A DNA stretch of 64,000 bases from assembly GCA_021018815.1 (NCBI GenBank), contig JAITYX010000003.1, positions 8,802,501 through 8,866,500 on the forward strand, written 5' to 3'. The position numbers were made by a program, and so were the translations under genes. Each line of letters opens with the position of its first letter. Position 1 is the stretch's first letter. Below are positions 44,060-54,745 of the stretch, piece by piece. A model generated the notes under the pieces. The model saw only the letters and a program-made list of their open reading frames with translations, did not search any database and was not told where the DNA came from. The stretch is from Talinum fruticosum. Its lineage: Eukaryota; Streptophyta; Magnoliopsida; Caryophyllales; Talinaceae.

Positions 44060-45585
44060 TTAATTGAACCCAAAAATGCACTAGAGGCCCTAAATGAACC
44101 CGAATGGGTAGAGGCCATGCAAGAGGAACTCAATCAATTCAAAAGAAACCAAGTCCGGACTCGACCAAATGACCTTCTCACCACCCAGTCATAGGAACCA
44201 AATGGGTTTTCAAGAACAAATTGGATGAAGGTGGGTTGGTAGTCGAAACAAGGCTAGACTTGTGGCTCAAGGTTACAATCAGGAAGAAGGGATTGATTGT
44301 GGGGAAACCTTTGCACCTGTTGCCGAATTGAGGCCATTAGAATCTCGTTGGCATTTGCATCTAGCATGAATATCAAGTTATATCAAATGGATGTTAAGTG
44401 CGCTTTTCTCAATGGTTTTATCGAAGAGGAAGTCTATGTTGAGCAGACCCCTGGTTTTGAAAACTCGGAATTTCCAAATCATGTTTTCAAACTTCAAAAA
44501 GCTCTTTATGGTCTTAAACAAGCTCCCAAAGCTTGGTATGAAAGACTAAGCAATTTCTTGGCTCAAAATGATTTTAGAAGAGGTTAGATCGACAAGACTC
44601 TCTTCATAAAAACCAAAGGGAAAGATTTCCTTATCGCTCGTATATATGTTGATGATATAATTTTTGGAGCTATTAATGAAATTTTGTGTCGAGACTTTTC
44701 CGAGTTAATGAGACAGAATTCCAAATGAGTATGATGGGAGAACTCAATTTCTTCCTTGGTCTACAAATCAAGCAAGACAAAGATGGAATCTATGTCTATA
44801 AATCAAAGTACATCAAGGAGCCGCTGAAAAATATAAACTCCAAGATGCAAAGCACGTAGCTACACCTAAGAGCAAGCAGCATAAAACTTGACTCGGACGA
44901 GAAAGGTAAAGCAATAGATCATAAACTCTATCCAAGTATGATTGGATCTTTGCTATATCTTACTTCGAGTAGACCGGACATAATGTTTAGTGTCCGTTTA
45001 TGTGCAAGATTTCAAGCTAATCCAAAAGAATCACATCTCATTGCGATGAAGAGAATATTTAGATATATTGCAGGGACTCGGAATTTAGGCATGTGGTACT
45101 CAAGAGAATCGGAACCGACTCTTACTCGGATACTCGGATGCCGATTACGCTGGATACAAAGTTGATAGAAAGAGCACTTCAGGAGCTTGCCAATTTCTGG
45201 GTCAATCCTTAATATCTTGTCACTCAAAGAAGCAAAACTCGGTAGCTCTATCAACTGCCGAGGCTGAGTATATTGCAGCTGGAGCTTGCCGCACTCGGAT
45301 CTTATGGATAAATCACCACTTGAAAGATCTTGGACTTTCTTTCAAATCGGTTCCAATCAAGTGTGATAATCGAGTTCAATTAGCATCACCAAAAATCCAG
45401 TTCAACACTCAAAGACAAAGCACATTGAGGTCAGGTATCATTTCTTAAGAGACCATTCCGAGAAAGGTGATATTGAACTCAATTTCATTCCTACCAATCT
45501 TCGACTAGGTGATATCTTTACTAAGCCTCTTGGTGAGGATCAGCTTTGTTTTATTAGGAATGAGCTTGGTATGATAAATGCATAA
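44060..45585 (+). pseudogene. Element A reverse transcriptase and RNase H
   Basis: Copia-type RT: ALNEPEWVEAMQEELNQFKR (44088-44150), KLYQMDVKCAFLNGFIEEEV (44370-44430), KLQKALYGLKQAPKAWYERL and the catalytic box IYVDDIIFG (44642-44668). GSLLYLTSSRPDIMFSVRLC follows at 44943-45000. RNase H: YSDADYAGYKVDRKSTSGAC after a shift, STAEAEYIAAGACRT (45250-45295) and WINHHLKDLGLSFKSVPIKC. It ends FIRNELGMINA with a stop at 45583-45585. Shifts at 44150, 44590, 44850 and 45125 kill the enzyme; the last is an ACTCGG where element C has ACTGG. Confidence 0.88.
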
Positions 45586-45861
45586 TTATGTGCTTTCTAT
45601 GTGAAAATCTCATTACATGATTATGTGTTATGTGTTTACAACTCGTTGATAACCATTAGTTCAGTTGACTTAGTGATAACCGAGCCGATATTTATTACAT
45701 GCTTCCAGCTTCGAGTCACTCAAAAACTTAGCCGAGTCGGACTCGATCATTGAGAAAAATGGACGTCAATTCTCCGAAATCATCTCTAGATAAGTGGAGA
45801 ATTTCAGAATTTATTTTCAAAATCTTTTTCTCTCTCTATCGCGCTATGATCGGACAACTAG

Positions 45862-45984
45862 CCGTTAGGAGACAACCGCTGAAATTCTAACCGTTGAAGA
45901 AGGGAACCGTCACAACGGTCGGAGGTGACTAATGAAAGAGTTGAGTCGAACGGATATCGAAGGACGATTATTTTCCTATAAATA
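45862..45984 (+). promoter_or_regulatory. Putative internal promoter of the env-like ORF (element A)
   Basis: Between the pol stop (45585) and the env-like start (46228), TATAAATAGC (TATA at 45977) is followed by a C/T-rich leader. AACGG lies at 45914 and 45949 (63 and 28 bp upstream), with CCGTT at 45862 and 45891. C and D have the same box at the same place. This suggests a separate transcript for the env-like protein; not tested. Confidence 0.55.
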
Positions 45985-46227
45985 GCGACTATTCTCCTTC
46001 ATTTCGTTACTTTACTTTTCGCTTACTCTCTCTCTCGAAATCAAAAATTCACGCACAAGCTCTCGCGTCTACAGCGACTTCGGTAATTTCAAGCTTCGTG
46101 GAGATCATCTCAAGTAAGCTCACCGCTCTCAACTCTTTCTTCTACACCTTTATTTTTCTCTTACTCTCTTCGAGTTCTTCTTTCCTCATCCTTCTCAAGC
46201 CTTCCTACTCTCTCTTTTTCCTCAAAG

Positions 46228-47553
46228 ATGACAAAAAGAGGTTCTCACCCCGACTTTCTCGACTCCTCTACCAAGAAGCCCCGCACAAAAAGCCAAGAAG
46301 GCTCTTCCACTTCTAAACCTCTCGTCACCCAAGCATCTTGCGCTGGTTGATAAGTTCTTCCCAACCACCAAATTTTCGTGGTTGCCTCACATTCAATCAA
46401 CCGGGGTTTATAATTTTCTTTGTTTCAGCGAGTTCATATATCCCGAACTCGTATCCGAGTTTTACACTCATCTCACCAGCTCCGAAGGTGTTCTAACCTC
46501 CAGTGGTTCGTAACATAACAGTTCGCATAAACACTTCCCTTCTCCATCATCTGTTCAAGGTCTCTTCTCTCTTCTTGAATAGCAATCCAATTCCTTTCAC
46601 TAAAGTCGCGGACGACTTCTTTGAAAAGTATGCCAAAGAGTTCCTTGGGTCACGCAAAAATTTTCTCGTGACTCGACTAAAGTCGAAGCACGTCTTTTGT
46701 GTTTCGTATCGATGAGAACCTTCTTCTCTCAAGCACTCTAGCAAGGAGAACCCCAACTCCAAGCACCTCAAAGCTCTTTTTGACATTCTCGAGGGCTACG
46801 AAGTAGACCTCTTTCCCTCCATAATTGAGCAAATGGCAGCTGTGCTAGCTCAACTCCAAAACAAGAAGAACACCCCTCTTCCTTTCGGTGCTCTTCTCAC
46901 CCTTGTTTTCAAACAATTCAAAGTTCCTCTTCCCTCAAACCTAAACGCTCGTTTCGAGGCCGCCATTATTATCGGCAAAAGGAACTTCAGGGGTATGGAT
47001 ACCAGGAGACCCAACCTAGTATCCGGGTACACGACTCGAGCCGAGGCCATCTTCTTTACCTCAAACTCGTAAAGATGCCCCCTTTCTCTTCCTACCCCAC
47101 CTGGTGGTGCTTCCACCTCGGGTGCTTCTAATACTCTCTCTTCCGTTTTGTCCTCCACCTTCATGGACAAAATCAGCTATGTGTCCTTGGAATTCAAGGA
47201 CATACTCCGGTCATTCAAGACTGTCTTTCGGCCTATGACCATAAACCGTAAAACCGCCTGCTTCAAATCCGAGAGCAAGCAGGACCTATTCATTGAGATG
47301 AAAACCCCGGTGAAGGAGCGAGAGGGAGCTAATAGAGCTTCTTCAGGAGAGACGGTCCAAGGCAGCTCAAGACCAAGGCGACTCGGACACATCCGAAGAG
47401 TCCTCGAGCCCGGCCAAGACCTCCTCGGATAGAGGCGACGATGAAGAAGAAGATCAAGAAGAAGCAGAGCCGAGGAGCCTGCGGCCGAGGCAGCTCCTTC
47501 CGGCCAAGGGGAGGACTAAAAGGAAGAACAAGGAGCAACAACCGAGGGTCTAA
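46228..47553 (+). pseudogene. Element A env-like ORF
   Basis: Extra ORF downstream of pol, as in the env-bearing Sirevirus clade. Start MTKRGSHPDFLDSSTKKPRT at 46228, a basic, Ser-rich leader. After a stop and shift near 46350 come LVDKFFPTTKFSWLPHIQST, CFSEFIYPELVSEFYTHLTS (to about 46490), ITVRINTSLLHHLFKVSSLF, NPIPFTKVADDFFEKYAKEF and, further on, AAVLAQLQNKKNTPLPFGAL and TLVFKQFKVPLPSNLNARFE (46835-46955). The C-terminal 200 codons are acidic and coiled-coil-like, ending RTKRKNKEQQPRV at the stop 47551-47553. No signal peptide or membrane segment is convincing, so 'env-like' is by position and by resemblance to the other copies. Four or more shifts break it. Confidence 0.78.
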
Positions 47554-47610
47554 GTACTCCTAAAGCTCAACCGAAGTGATCGGCTCGGACAGCGAGTCTA
47601 TTCACCCCCT

Positions 47611-47708
47611 TCTACTCGGACGAATTTATTCTTTAATCGAAGCAAATTTCATCATCACCCTATTCACCCCCTCTAGGGTGACTTAGTCTTTCCAAGAGCT
47701 AACTTTCA
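47611..47708 (+). repeat. Element A 3' LTR remnant (98 bp)
   Basis: Matches the last 98 bp of the 5' LTR (40423-40520), from TCTACTCGGACG to AACTTTCA, and is followed by the ACCCT duplication. Everything between the env-like C-terminus and this point, including the polypurine tract, is gone. The junction carries TCTATTCACCCCCTTCTAC, which resembles the CCTATTCACCCCCTCTAG of the LTR end itself. Confidence 0.93.
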
Positions 47709-47782
47709 ACCCTCTTAGTTCTTGGTTCCGGGCTTCTTAGTTGCGGAACCTAGGAAATCCGAGCGGAACCTCTTTTAGGCAT
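47709..47782 (-). pseudogene. Element C env-like ORF, start
   Basis: ATG at 47782 opens MPKRGSARIS, the same start as MPKRGSIVEG in element D and MTKRGSHPDF in A. An in-frame stop follows after 10 codons. The ORF is cut after 74 bp by element A and continues at 38931. Confidence 0.82.
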
Positions 47783-47948
47783 GGTCGAGAAGTTTGAGAA
47801 GAAGATGAGTTCACTTAAAGAAACGAGAGAGAGAAAGAGAGAGAAAGAGAGAGTACCGAGAGTGCTTGAGAGCTTAGATTGTAAGAGTGAGTATGTGAGA
47901 ATTTAGGTTAGCAGAGAGTAAAGTAGCGAAATGAAGGAAAACAGATGC

Positions 47949-48033
47949 TATTTATGGCGAAAGGAATGTCCTCGGACCGGTGTGTCTATTTTGCTTTCCA
48001 ACCGTTAGAATTCTAGTGTATGTGACCTAACGG
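47949..48033 (-). promoter_or_regulatory. Putative env-like promoter (element C)
   Basis: On the minus strand CATAAATAGC (47956-47947) stands where A and D have TATAAATAGC, with AACGG 50 bp upstream (48006). The GAGAGAGAAAG run at 47827-47855 is the complement of the C/T-rich leader. Confidence 0.5.
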
Positions 48034-48308
48034 CTAGTTCACCGATCGATGCGTGTGGTAGAGAGAGAAAAAAGAGAAATTTTAAAAGAAATTTCTAAAA
48101 TTCTCCACTAATCTAGATATGATTTCGAAGTTTAAAGTCTAATTTTCTCAAAAATTGAGTCCGACTTAGTAAAGTTTCCGAGTGACTCGTAAAGCGCAAA
48201 TAGATAATAACTCATAGCTCAATATCACCGGGTCAACTGAACCAATTGTTATTAAGACAAAGAAAAGAGACAAGTAACACATAATCATGCAAGGTAATTT
48301 AAATATAA

Positions 48309-49830
48309 TCAAGCATTTATCATACCAAGTTCATTCCTAATAAAGCAAAACCGATCCTCACTAAGTGGCTTAGTAAAGATATCAGCTAACTCGAAATTTT
48401 GTAGGAACGAATTCAAGTTCAATATCACCTTTTTCATAATGGTCCCTCGTAAAACGATACCTGACCTCAATATGCTTGTCTTTGAGTGCTGGACTGGATT
48501 CTTAGTGATGCCGATTGTACTCGATTATCACACTTGATTGGAATTGATTTGAATGAAAGTCCAAGGTCTTTCAAGTGGTGCTTGATCCATAGAATCCGAG
48601 CACAACATGCTCCAGCTGCAATGTACTTAGCTTCAGCAGTTGATAGAGCAACCGAGTTCTCGCTTCTTTGAGTGCCAAGATATAAGGGATTAACCCGAAA
48701 TTGGCATGCTCATGAGGTGCTCTTTCTATCAACCTTGTATCCAGCATAGCCAGCATCCGAGTATCCAGTGAGGGTCGGTTCCGAGTCTCTTGACAACCAT
48801 AGACCTAGATTCCGAGTTCCTGCAAGATATCTAAAGATTCTCTTCACCGCAGTGAGATGTGATTCTTTTGGATTAGCTTGAAATCTTACACACAGACATA
48901 CACTAAACATGATGTCCGAACTACTCGGATATGAGATATAGCAGAGATCCAATTATACCTCGATAGAGTTTCTAATCTACTATTTTACCTTTTTCGTCCG
49001 AGTCCAATTTTATCGCCGCTACTCATTGGTGTTGCTGCATGTTTTGCATCTTGAAGCTTGTACTTCTTCAGCGAACTCCTTGGTATACTTGGATTGATGG
49101 ACATAGATGCCATCTTTGTCTTGTTTGATTTGTAGACCAAGAAAGAAATTAAGCTCTCCCATCATGCTCATTTGGAATTCATGTCTAATTAACTAAGAAA
49201 AATCTTGAAAGAGATTTTTATTAGTAGCTCCAAAGATTATATCATCAACATAGATTTCAACAATAAGAAAGTCTTTCCCCTTGGTTTTTATGAAAAGAGT
49301 TTTGTCAATCCGACCTCTTTTAAAATCATTTTCAACCAAGAAACTACTCAGTCTTTCGTACCAAGCTCCGGGGGCTTATTTAAGACCATAAAGAGCCTTT
49401 TACAACTTAAAGACATGATTTAGAAATTCTGAGTTTTCAAATCCGAGGGGTTGCTCAACATAGACTTCTTCTTGAATGAAACCATTCGTAAAAGCACATT
49501 TGACATCCATTTGATACAATTTGATATTCATGCTTGATGCAAATGCCAATAGGATTCTAATTGCTTCAATCCTAGCAATCGGTGCAAAGATTTCCCCACA
49601 ATCAATTCCTTCTTCTTGATTGTAACCTTGAGCTACAAGTCTACCCTTATTTCGACTACCAACCCATCCTCATCTAGTTTGTTCTTAAAAACCCATTTGA
49701 TTCCTATGACTGGGTGGTTAGAGGGTCGTGTGGTCGAGTCTAGACTTAGATTCTCTCAAATTGATTAAGTTCCTCTTGCATGACCTCTACTCATTGAGGT
49801 TCATTTAGGGCCTCTAGTGCATTTCTCGGG
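48309..49830 (-). pseudogene. Element C reverse transcriptase and RNase H
   Basis: Minus-strand copia RT and RNase H, homologous to element A throughout. The RT core (49780-48960) includes the sequence for a MDVKCAFTNGFIQEEVYVEQ-like motif near 49470 and an IYVDDIIFGATN-like box near 49245. YISYPSSSDIMFSVCLCVRF and AVKRIFRYLAGTRNLGLWLS follow at 48950-48800. The RNase H part reads DSEPTLTGYSDAGYAGYKVD (48790-48730); here the copy keeps the ACTGG that is ACTCGG in A. An STAEAKYIAAGACCARILW-like stretch lies at 48650-48590. The frame ends GMINA with stop 48309. Stops and shifts are scattered. Confidence 0.85.
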
Positions 49831-51520
49831 TTTAGTTAATGATATGAATGCAGTGAATGCACATAGATTTTGCAAAGAAGAGCGAGTTCTTACCCCACTC
49901 GTTGATGTCGGACAAGATGTTTTCGAGTGCGTGGCTCGAAGCATATTTGAATGCTCTACTCGTTCTCTGGTTCACCAGATTTATGGGTTGAATAAGTTGA
50001 TCTTCGGTGGTCTTATCCGGATGAGCTTGCTCATCTAATTGACCTTTAGTATTCCGAGCTAGCTCTTGAGTTGGTTCATTCCGAGTCATGGTATTCCGAG
50101 TTACCTCATTCCGAGTTGCTTTTTCTTGACTCTGTTTGAGCTCACCTTCAGTAAGGTCATCTTTATTTCGACCGAGTTTCGGATCCGAGAATGTTGACTC
50201 ACTTGGTTTTCCCTGATTAATCTCATCAAAAACACCGTGGATGCTTTCTTCCACTTTGTTAGTTCTTTTATTGAAAATGCGATATGCTTTACTATGAGAT
50301 GAATAACCAAGAAAATACCTTCATCCGACCGAGCATCAAACTTGGCCAGGTGATCCTTACCATTATTGTGTATATCGCACTTTCATCCGAAGGGTCTAAA
50401 GTATGAAATGTTGGGCTTCTTTCCTTTATAGAGCTCGTATGGTGTTTTCTTCGTAATGGGTCTAATGAGGCATCGGTGCAGAGTGTGTAGTTTCGTCGTG
50501 TTGATCGCCTCGACTCGTAAATAGTAAGGTAGATCGTGTTCAATCATCATCGTCCTTCCTATTTCTTCATGAGTTCTGTTTTTCTCTCCACTACCCCATT
50601 CTCGTTGAGCAATTCAGGTGCTAAGAAGTTGTGGGAGATACCATTCTTATTGCGGAACTCTACAAATTCTAAGTAATCGAACTCCCTTCCATGGTCGGTT
50701 CGAATTCTTCTAATCTAAGTCCGGGACTCTACTTGAATTTTTCTCGCAAAGCTTGCTGAACTCTTTGAAAGCTTCATTTTTGTGCTTAGGAAAACAAACG
50801 CAGGTAAATCGTGAGTAGTCATCAACAATAGCAAGTACATATGATTTACCTCCAAGACTCTTTACGAGGATTTCACCACATAAATCCATATGCAACATTT
50901 CAAGCACTTTGGATGTGGACACAGCTTTGAGAGATTTGAAAGTTGATCTCACATGTTTCCCTTTTGTGCATGCTTCACAAATTTTATCTTTCTTAAATGC
51001 ACGATTACGTAAACCTCCGACTAAACCATGAGATGCAAGCTTTTTGATAGTATGCATGCTCACATGACCTAGTCTACGATGCCATGTCCAAGAATCATCA
51101 TGCAAGGATGCTTTTAAACAAGATAAATTCCGACTTGGATCAAAAAGAGGAATAGTGTAGGTATTACCCGATCTCTTACCCGAGATCTTAATCTCTTTGG
51201 TGGTTGCATCATAAATATAGCAATTTATCCGAGTGAACCTTACCTCTTGACCTTTGTCACATAGTTGGGAGATGCTTGAGTAGATTGTACTTTAATCCTT
51301 TGACAAGATAGACTGGGTTGACCAGGTTGTCTCCTTTTCCAATCTTACCTATTCCAACTATCTTGCCCTTATTGTCATCTCCAAAGGTGACTTTGCCTCC
51401 TTTGTAATCTTCCGACTTAGAAAAGAGTCTTGACTCTCCCGACATGTGGCGTAAGTATCCACTATCTAGGTACCAATGACCTTTTGTCTTTTTCTCGAGT
51501 TATCTGCAAGTCGAAACACG
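49831..51520 (-). pseudogene. Element C protease and integrase
   Basis: Protease box DSGYLRHMSGESRLFSKSED at about 51470-51410: the DSG is kept, but the usual Cys after it is Tyr. VTFGDDNKGKIVGIGKIGKG follows. The integrase zinc-binding and core region is the best-preserved part, open for 131 codons (51105-50710): WHRRLGHVSMHTIKKLASHG, CEACTKGK (H-H-C-C ligands present), LHMDLCGE with the first catalytic Asp, then YVLAIVDDYSRFTCVCF. The C-terminal segment at 50254-49832 is Glu/Thr/Asn-rich linker to RT. Shifts occur at about 50700, 50540 and 50300. Confidence 0.83.
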
Positions 51521-53287
51521 CTAACCCTTCTCACTTCTCGTAATCGAACCCAAGTAACTCCCTTTATCGTGTTCCTTTTCTCGAGGAAGAAGACTCTTGG
51601 GAACCCATACTTGAATTACTTTGGGTTTGGTCTGATTCTAAGTCTTCTTTTATAAACTGGTGGAGAAGGTTTTCTCCTATAAAGCTGTTTTGGGCTCAGT
51701 CCTCCTTTCATTTTTATGAATAGGACCATGCTCAGCCTTCCCGAACTTCACAGTTCGTAATCCTTTTGAAAAGGTTTGAGTAGGAATTACATTTCTCCTC
51801 CTTGTTAAAACCAAGTCCTTCTTTCCCGAAGGAGACACATTGAGAACCTAAGAGCATGTGAAGGTTTTTCTGACCTTGAGTAATTTTAAAACAAGTTTTG
51901 AGACTTTTTGAGCTTTTATTTTAGATGCTCATTTCCTCTTCCGAGTGTCTCGGACTCGGTCTCATTAGTTTGAGTACTAGTCTTGAGTTCTCTTAGAGTA
52001 AGTCTCAGCTTTTCTAACTCATTTTTCAAACCAATGCTCTTAGAAGTGAGTGACTCAAATTGTTCTTTGAATTGAGAAGAATCGAATTGGACTTTTCTTC
52101 CAAAGTATAAATATATTTAGCTAAATCAACTTTGGAGAACTTAAGAAAATATTCTATTACCTCCTAAGGATTTGTCTCCTCGGTGTCCGAGTTGTCGGAC
52201 TCTAACTCGAATTCACCTTCTTAGTCCGATAGTGGCATTAGACATTTTGAGTCGTCCGAGTCTTCATCTTCTTCAAATAAATCTTCATCACTTTATGTAG
52301 CATCATAGCCTTTTTCTTCTTTCTATCCCTCTTTCTTTTGGACGAGTCTTTGACTATATAATCTTTGCTTGCCACATTCAAAACAGCCATGAATTCTTAG
52401 TTAAAGATAACTTTGAAGGGGATGAGTGTTTGCCTTTTCTGTCCTTCTTATCTTTCTTGTAGAACTCTTCCCTTGGCCTCTTCTCCTATTTCTTGTGCTT
52501 CATCATTCTTTTGAAGCCTCGGGCAATGAGTGCCATGGGATCTTCTTCCGAATCGAAGAACTCAAATTTTCTCCTCTACTTTCCGAGGCTTTTAGTGCAA
52601 TGTTCTTTTTGGTGCTGACCTCGACATCCTCTTCTTCCGGATGGATTTCATGGGTAAGTAGCTTCCCAATCGGTTCGTCTGGATTTAGTTGAGAGAGGTT
52701 CCGAGCTTCCTTGATGGCTGTCACCTTTTGGACCCCATCTTCTATTGGGTAAACTTCTTAGGATTTTTCTGCATATTTCTTCATGGGAAATCTTTCTACC
52801 CAAAGATTTGAGATTGTTGTAATCTCAATGAGCGTATAAACATATGAGTGATGTTTTCTTCGGCTCCATCTTGAACAGCTCATATTTGTGAAGATATTGT
52901 CTTATCTTCACTTGTCTCACTTGGCTTGTTCCTTCATATGTATTGATAAGAGTGTCCCACGCATCTTTAACCGTGTCACAAGCCGACACTCTATTGTATT
53001 CTTCCGAGCTGATGGCGCACATCGGAATGTTAATTGCTTTAAAGTTCTTTCCGAACTTTCCCGCCTCTTCAGTGGTGTACTCGAACTTTGATTTAGGCAC
53101 GAGTCTTATATCTTCCATCCGCATTGGAATGTAATTGCCTTCTTGTATGATGTTCCGGACATCTTCATCGTTGTCCAACAGAAAGCATTCCATTAGCTTC
53201 TTCCGAGTGTACGAAATTTGATCCTTTGAACTTAGGTGGTCTGTTGGAAGATCTTCCTTCATCGAACTCTCCGTTGTTCCGAGCCAA
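51521..53287 (-). pseudogene. Element C gag
   Basis: Begins where the family has ATGGCTCGGAAC, but the copy reads TTGGCTCGGAAC (53287), so the normal start codon is lost. The long open frame 53262-52825 gives MECFLLDNDEDVRNIIQEGN, MCAISSEEYNRVSACDTVKD and RQYLHKYELFKMEPKKTSLI. The zinc knuckle near 52390-52350 keeps CFECG but has lost its His and last Cys through small deletions. The coiled-coil tail (52250-51800) is recognisable but broken. A one-base shift at CACTCGG near its 5' end is shared with A and D. Confidence 0.84.
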
Positions 53288-53333
53288 CTGGTCTTTAGAC
53301 CTTTAGATTGTTAGATCCTTTCCGAAAGGTTAG

Positions 53334-53347
53334 GCTTTGATACCAAT
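53334..53347 (-). promoter_or_regulatory. Element C primer binding site
   Basis: On the minus strand ATTGGTATCAAAGC follows the 5' LTR end. One base differs from the common TGGTATCAGAGC initiator-tRNA-Met site. Confidence 0.82.
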
Positions 53348-54745
53348 TGAAGGTTTGCTCCTGGAGAGTCTTAGTCACCCTAGAGGGGGTGAATAGGGTG
53401 ATGAGGAAATTTTAACAAACTTGGAAGATTTAAGCATGAAAAAAGTACTCAAGACAATCCGAGTCTAGATTGGACTCGGAAAAGTATCAACTCAGAATTA
53501 TGTGGAAACCCTCCTAGGGTAGAAAACCACAGGCAGTGCCAGTCCAAGCATCAAGTCAAATCCACTATTTTGAATCCACAAAATACAACAGATCGACTCA
53601 GCCAGAATTGCTCCCTTAAACAATTCTTTACAGAGTTTTCCTATACTCGTAAATTCCCTTATCTGATGTAGTACTTCCTAACCGAGGTAACCTTTACAGT
53701 TAGGGACAACCGAGCTGAGTTAACCCTTATAGCTTAGTCAAGGGACCTTACTCGGAAAGTAAGAAAGAGTATGTAATCGATTACAAGACTTTACAACTCG
53801 TAAAGTACGAATTACAAGCTAGAAGTTGTAAATAGAAGATTTAGTATGACTACAATGACTTTTGCTTAAGTAATGTGTATTGACAATATGTTCAAGCAAT
53901 GTTCAAGTCTTGAGAATTGGCTTCTATTTATAGATGACCAAGCAGATTAGCCGTTGTGACTAATTTATGAACGAAGTCCTTTGTGACCGTTGTAACGGTT
54001 CTTCCGAGTGACTCGAAAAGATCCGTTGAGATGTGAATATTGTGCAATGGCTCTTGACTCCAAAAGGTGCTCCAATCTACTGGTGGTGTCTAAAAAGTAA
54101 GATGGAAAAGCATTTTCTGCTGGTGATTAACAGACTTGAAGCCGGTTACTTTTATAATTCAAAAATGAGATAACCTCGTTCGGATAACCTACAAAAGTAA
54201 ATAATTTTTATTCTCAAAGTATAAAATAGTTTGGTCCAAGATTAGGCATAGATAATAATTTAATTAGGACAATTAAGTGCATAATTATCTTAGGCCTAGA
54301 AGAGTGGAATTTTCCGAGTCTAATATTCATTATACTCAAATTCCATCGAGTCGATCTTAAGAAAGATCAAGTTATAAGAGTGAAAACATCGAGTATACGT
54401 ACTTGATCCGGACAAAGAATTCTCAAACAAACATGCTGACTTAGAAAGTTGAATTAACGTTGTAATTCACTTTACTTAAGAATATGCAGATCGGAACTCG
54501 GATAGAAAGTGGTAGAGGGATTATTTGAACATGCAATAAATCGAGTAGTGTCCGAGTGACTCGAAACATCGGTGTGAGATGATAGATAGAAATGTGTTTT
54601 CCGAGTCGATCGGAATCGAATGAAAACATATGAAGTAGTTTCTATAACATTCAAAATGACTTGTAATCAAAACTTAGAAGGGATGAGGTTTGTACCGAGT
54701 CTTTGGTAGTACTCGAACGGTCTAGATTCAAAGTCCGAGTCTTCA
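53348..54745 (-). repeat. Element C 5' LTR
   Basis: 1398 bp, 88 bp shorter than its 3' partner because of one deletion near 54110, where GGAAA...AGAAA in the 3' LTR has collapsed to GGAAA. TATA box at 53932-53925 (minus), with AACGG at 23, 59 and 95 bp upstream (53955, 53991 and 54027). Confidence 0.93.

Larger units (their letters stand above)
38932..47708 (+). mobile_element. Element A: Sirevirus-like copia inserted in element C
   Basis: 8777 bp, flanked by a perfect 5-bp duplication ACCCT (38927-38931 and 47709-47713). It runs 5' LTR, primer site, gag, protease, integrase, RT, RNase H, internal promoter, env-like ORF and the last 98 bp of the 3' LTR. Joining the flanks restores element C's env-like ORF. 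It lies on the strand opposite to C and is younger than C. The polypurine tract and about 1.49 kb of the 3' LTR are deleted. Confidence 0.95.
34931..54745 (-). mobile_element. Element C: Sirevirus-like copia, minus strand, inserted in the LINE
   Basis: From right to left: 5' LTR 53348-54745, primer site, gag, protease, integrase, RT, RNase H, env-like ORF, polypurine tract and 3' LTR 34931-36416. Target duplication CTTCA (34926-34930) / CTTCG (54746-54750), one mismatch. LINE coding text lies on both sides. Element A (38932-47708) sits inside its env-like ORF, and another solo LTR sits near its 3' end. Without A, C is about 11.0 kb. The element is dead: its 5' LTR lacks 88 bp present in the 3' LTR, and all frames are broken. 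Confidence 0.92.

Noticed and set aside
46228..47553. A true viral-type envelope protein
   Set aside because: No signal peptide, furin-like site or membrane anchor could be recognised in any of the three copies; the label env-like is by position only.
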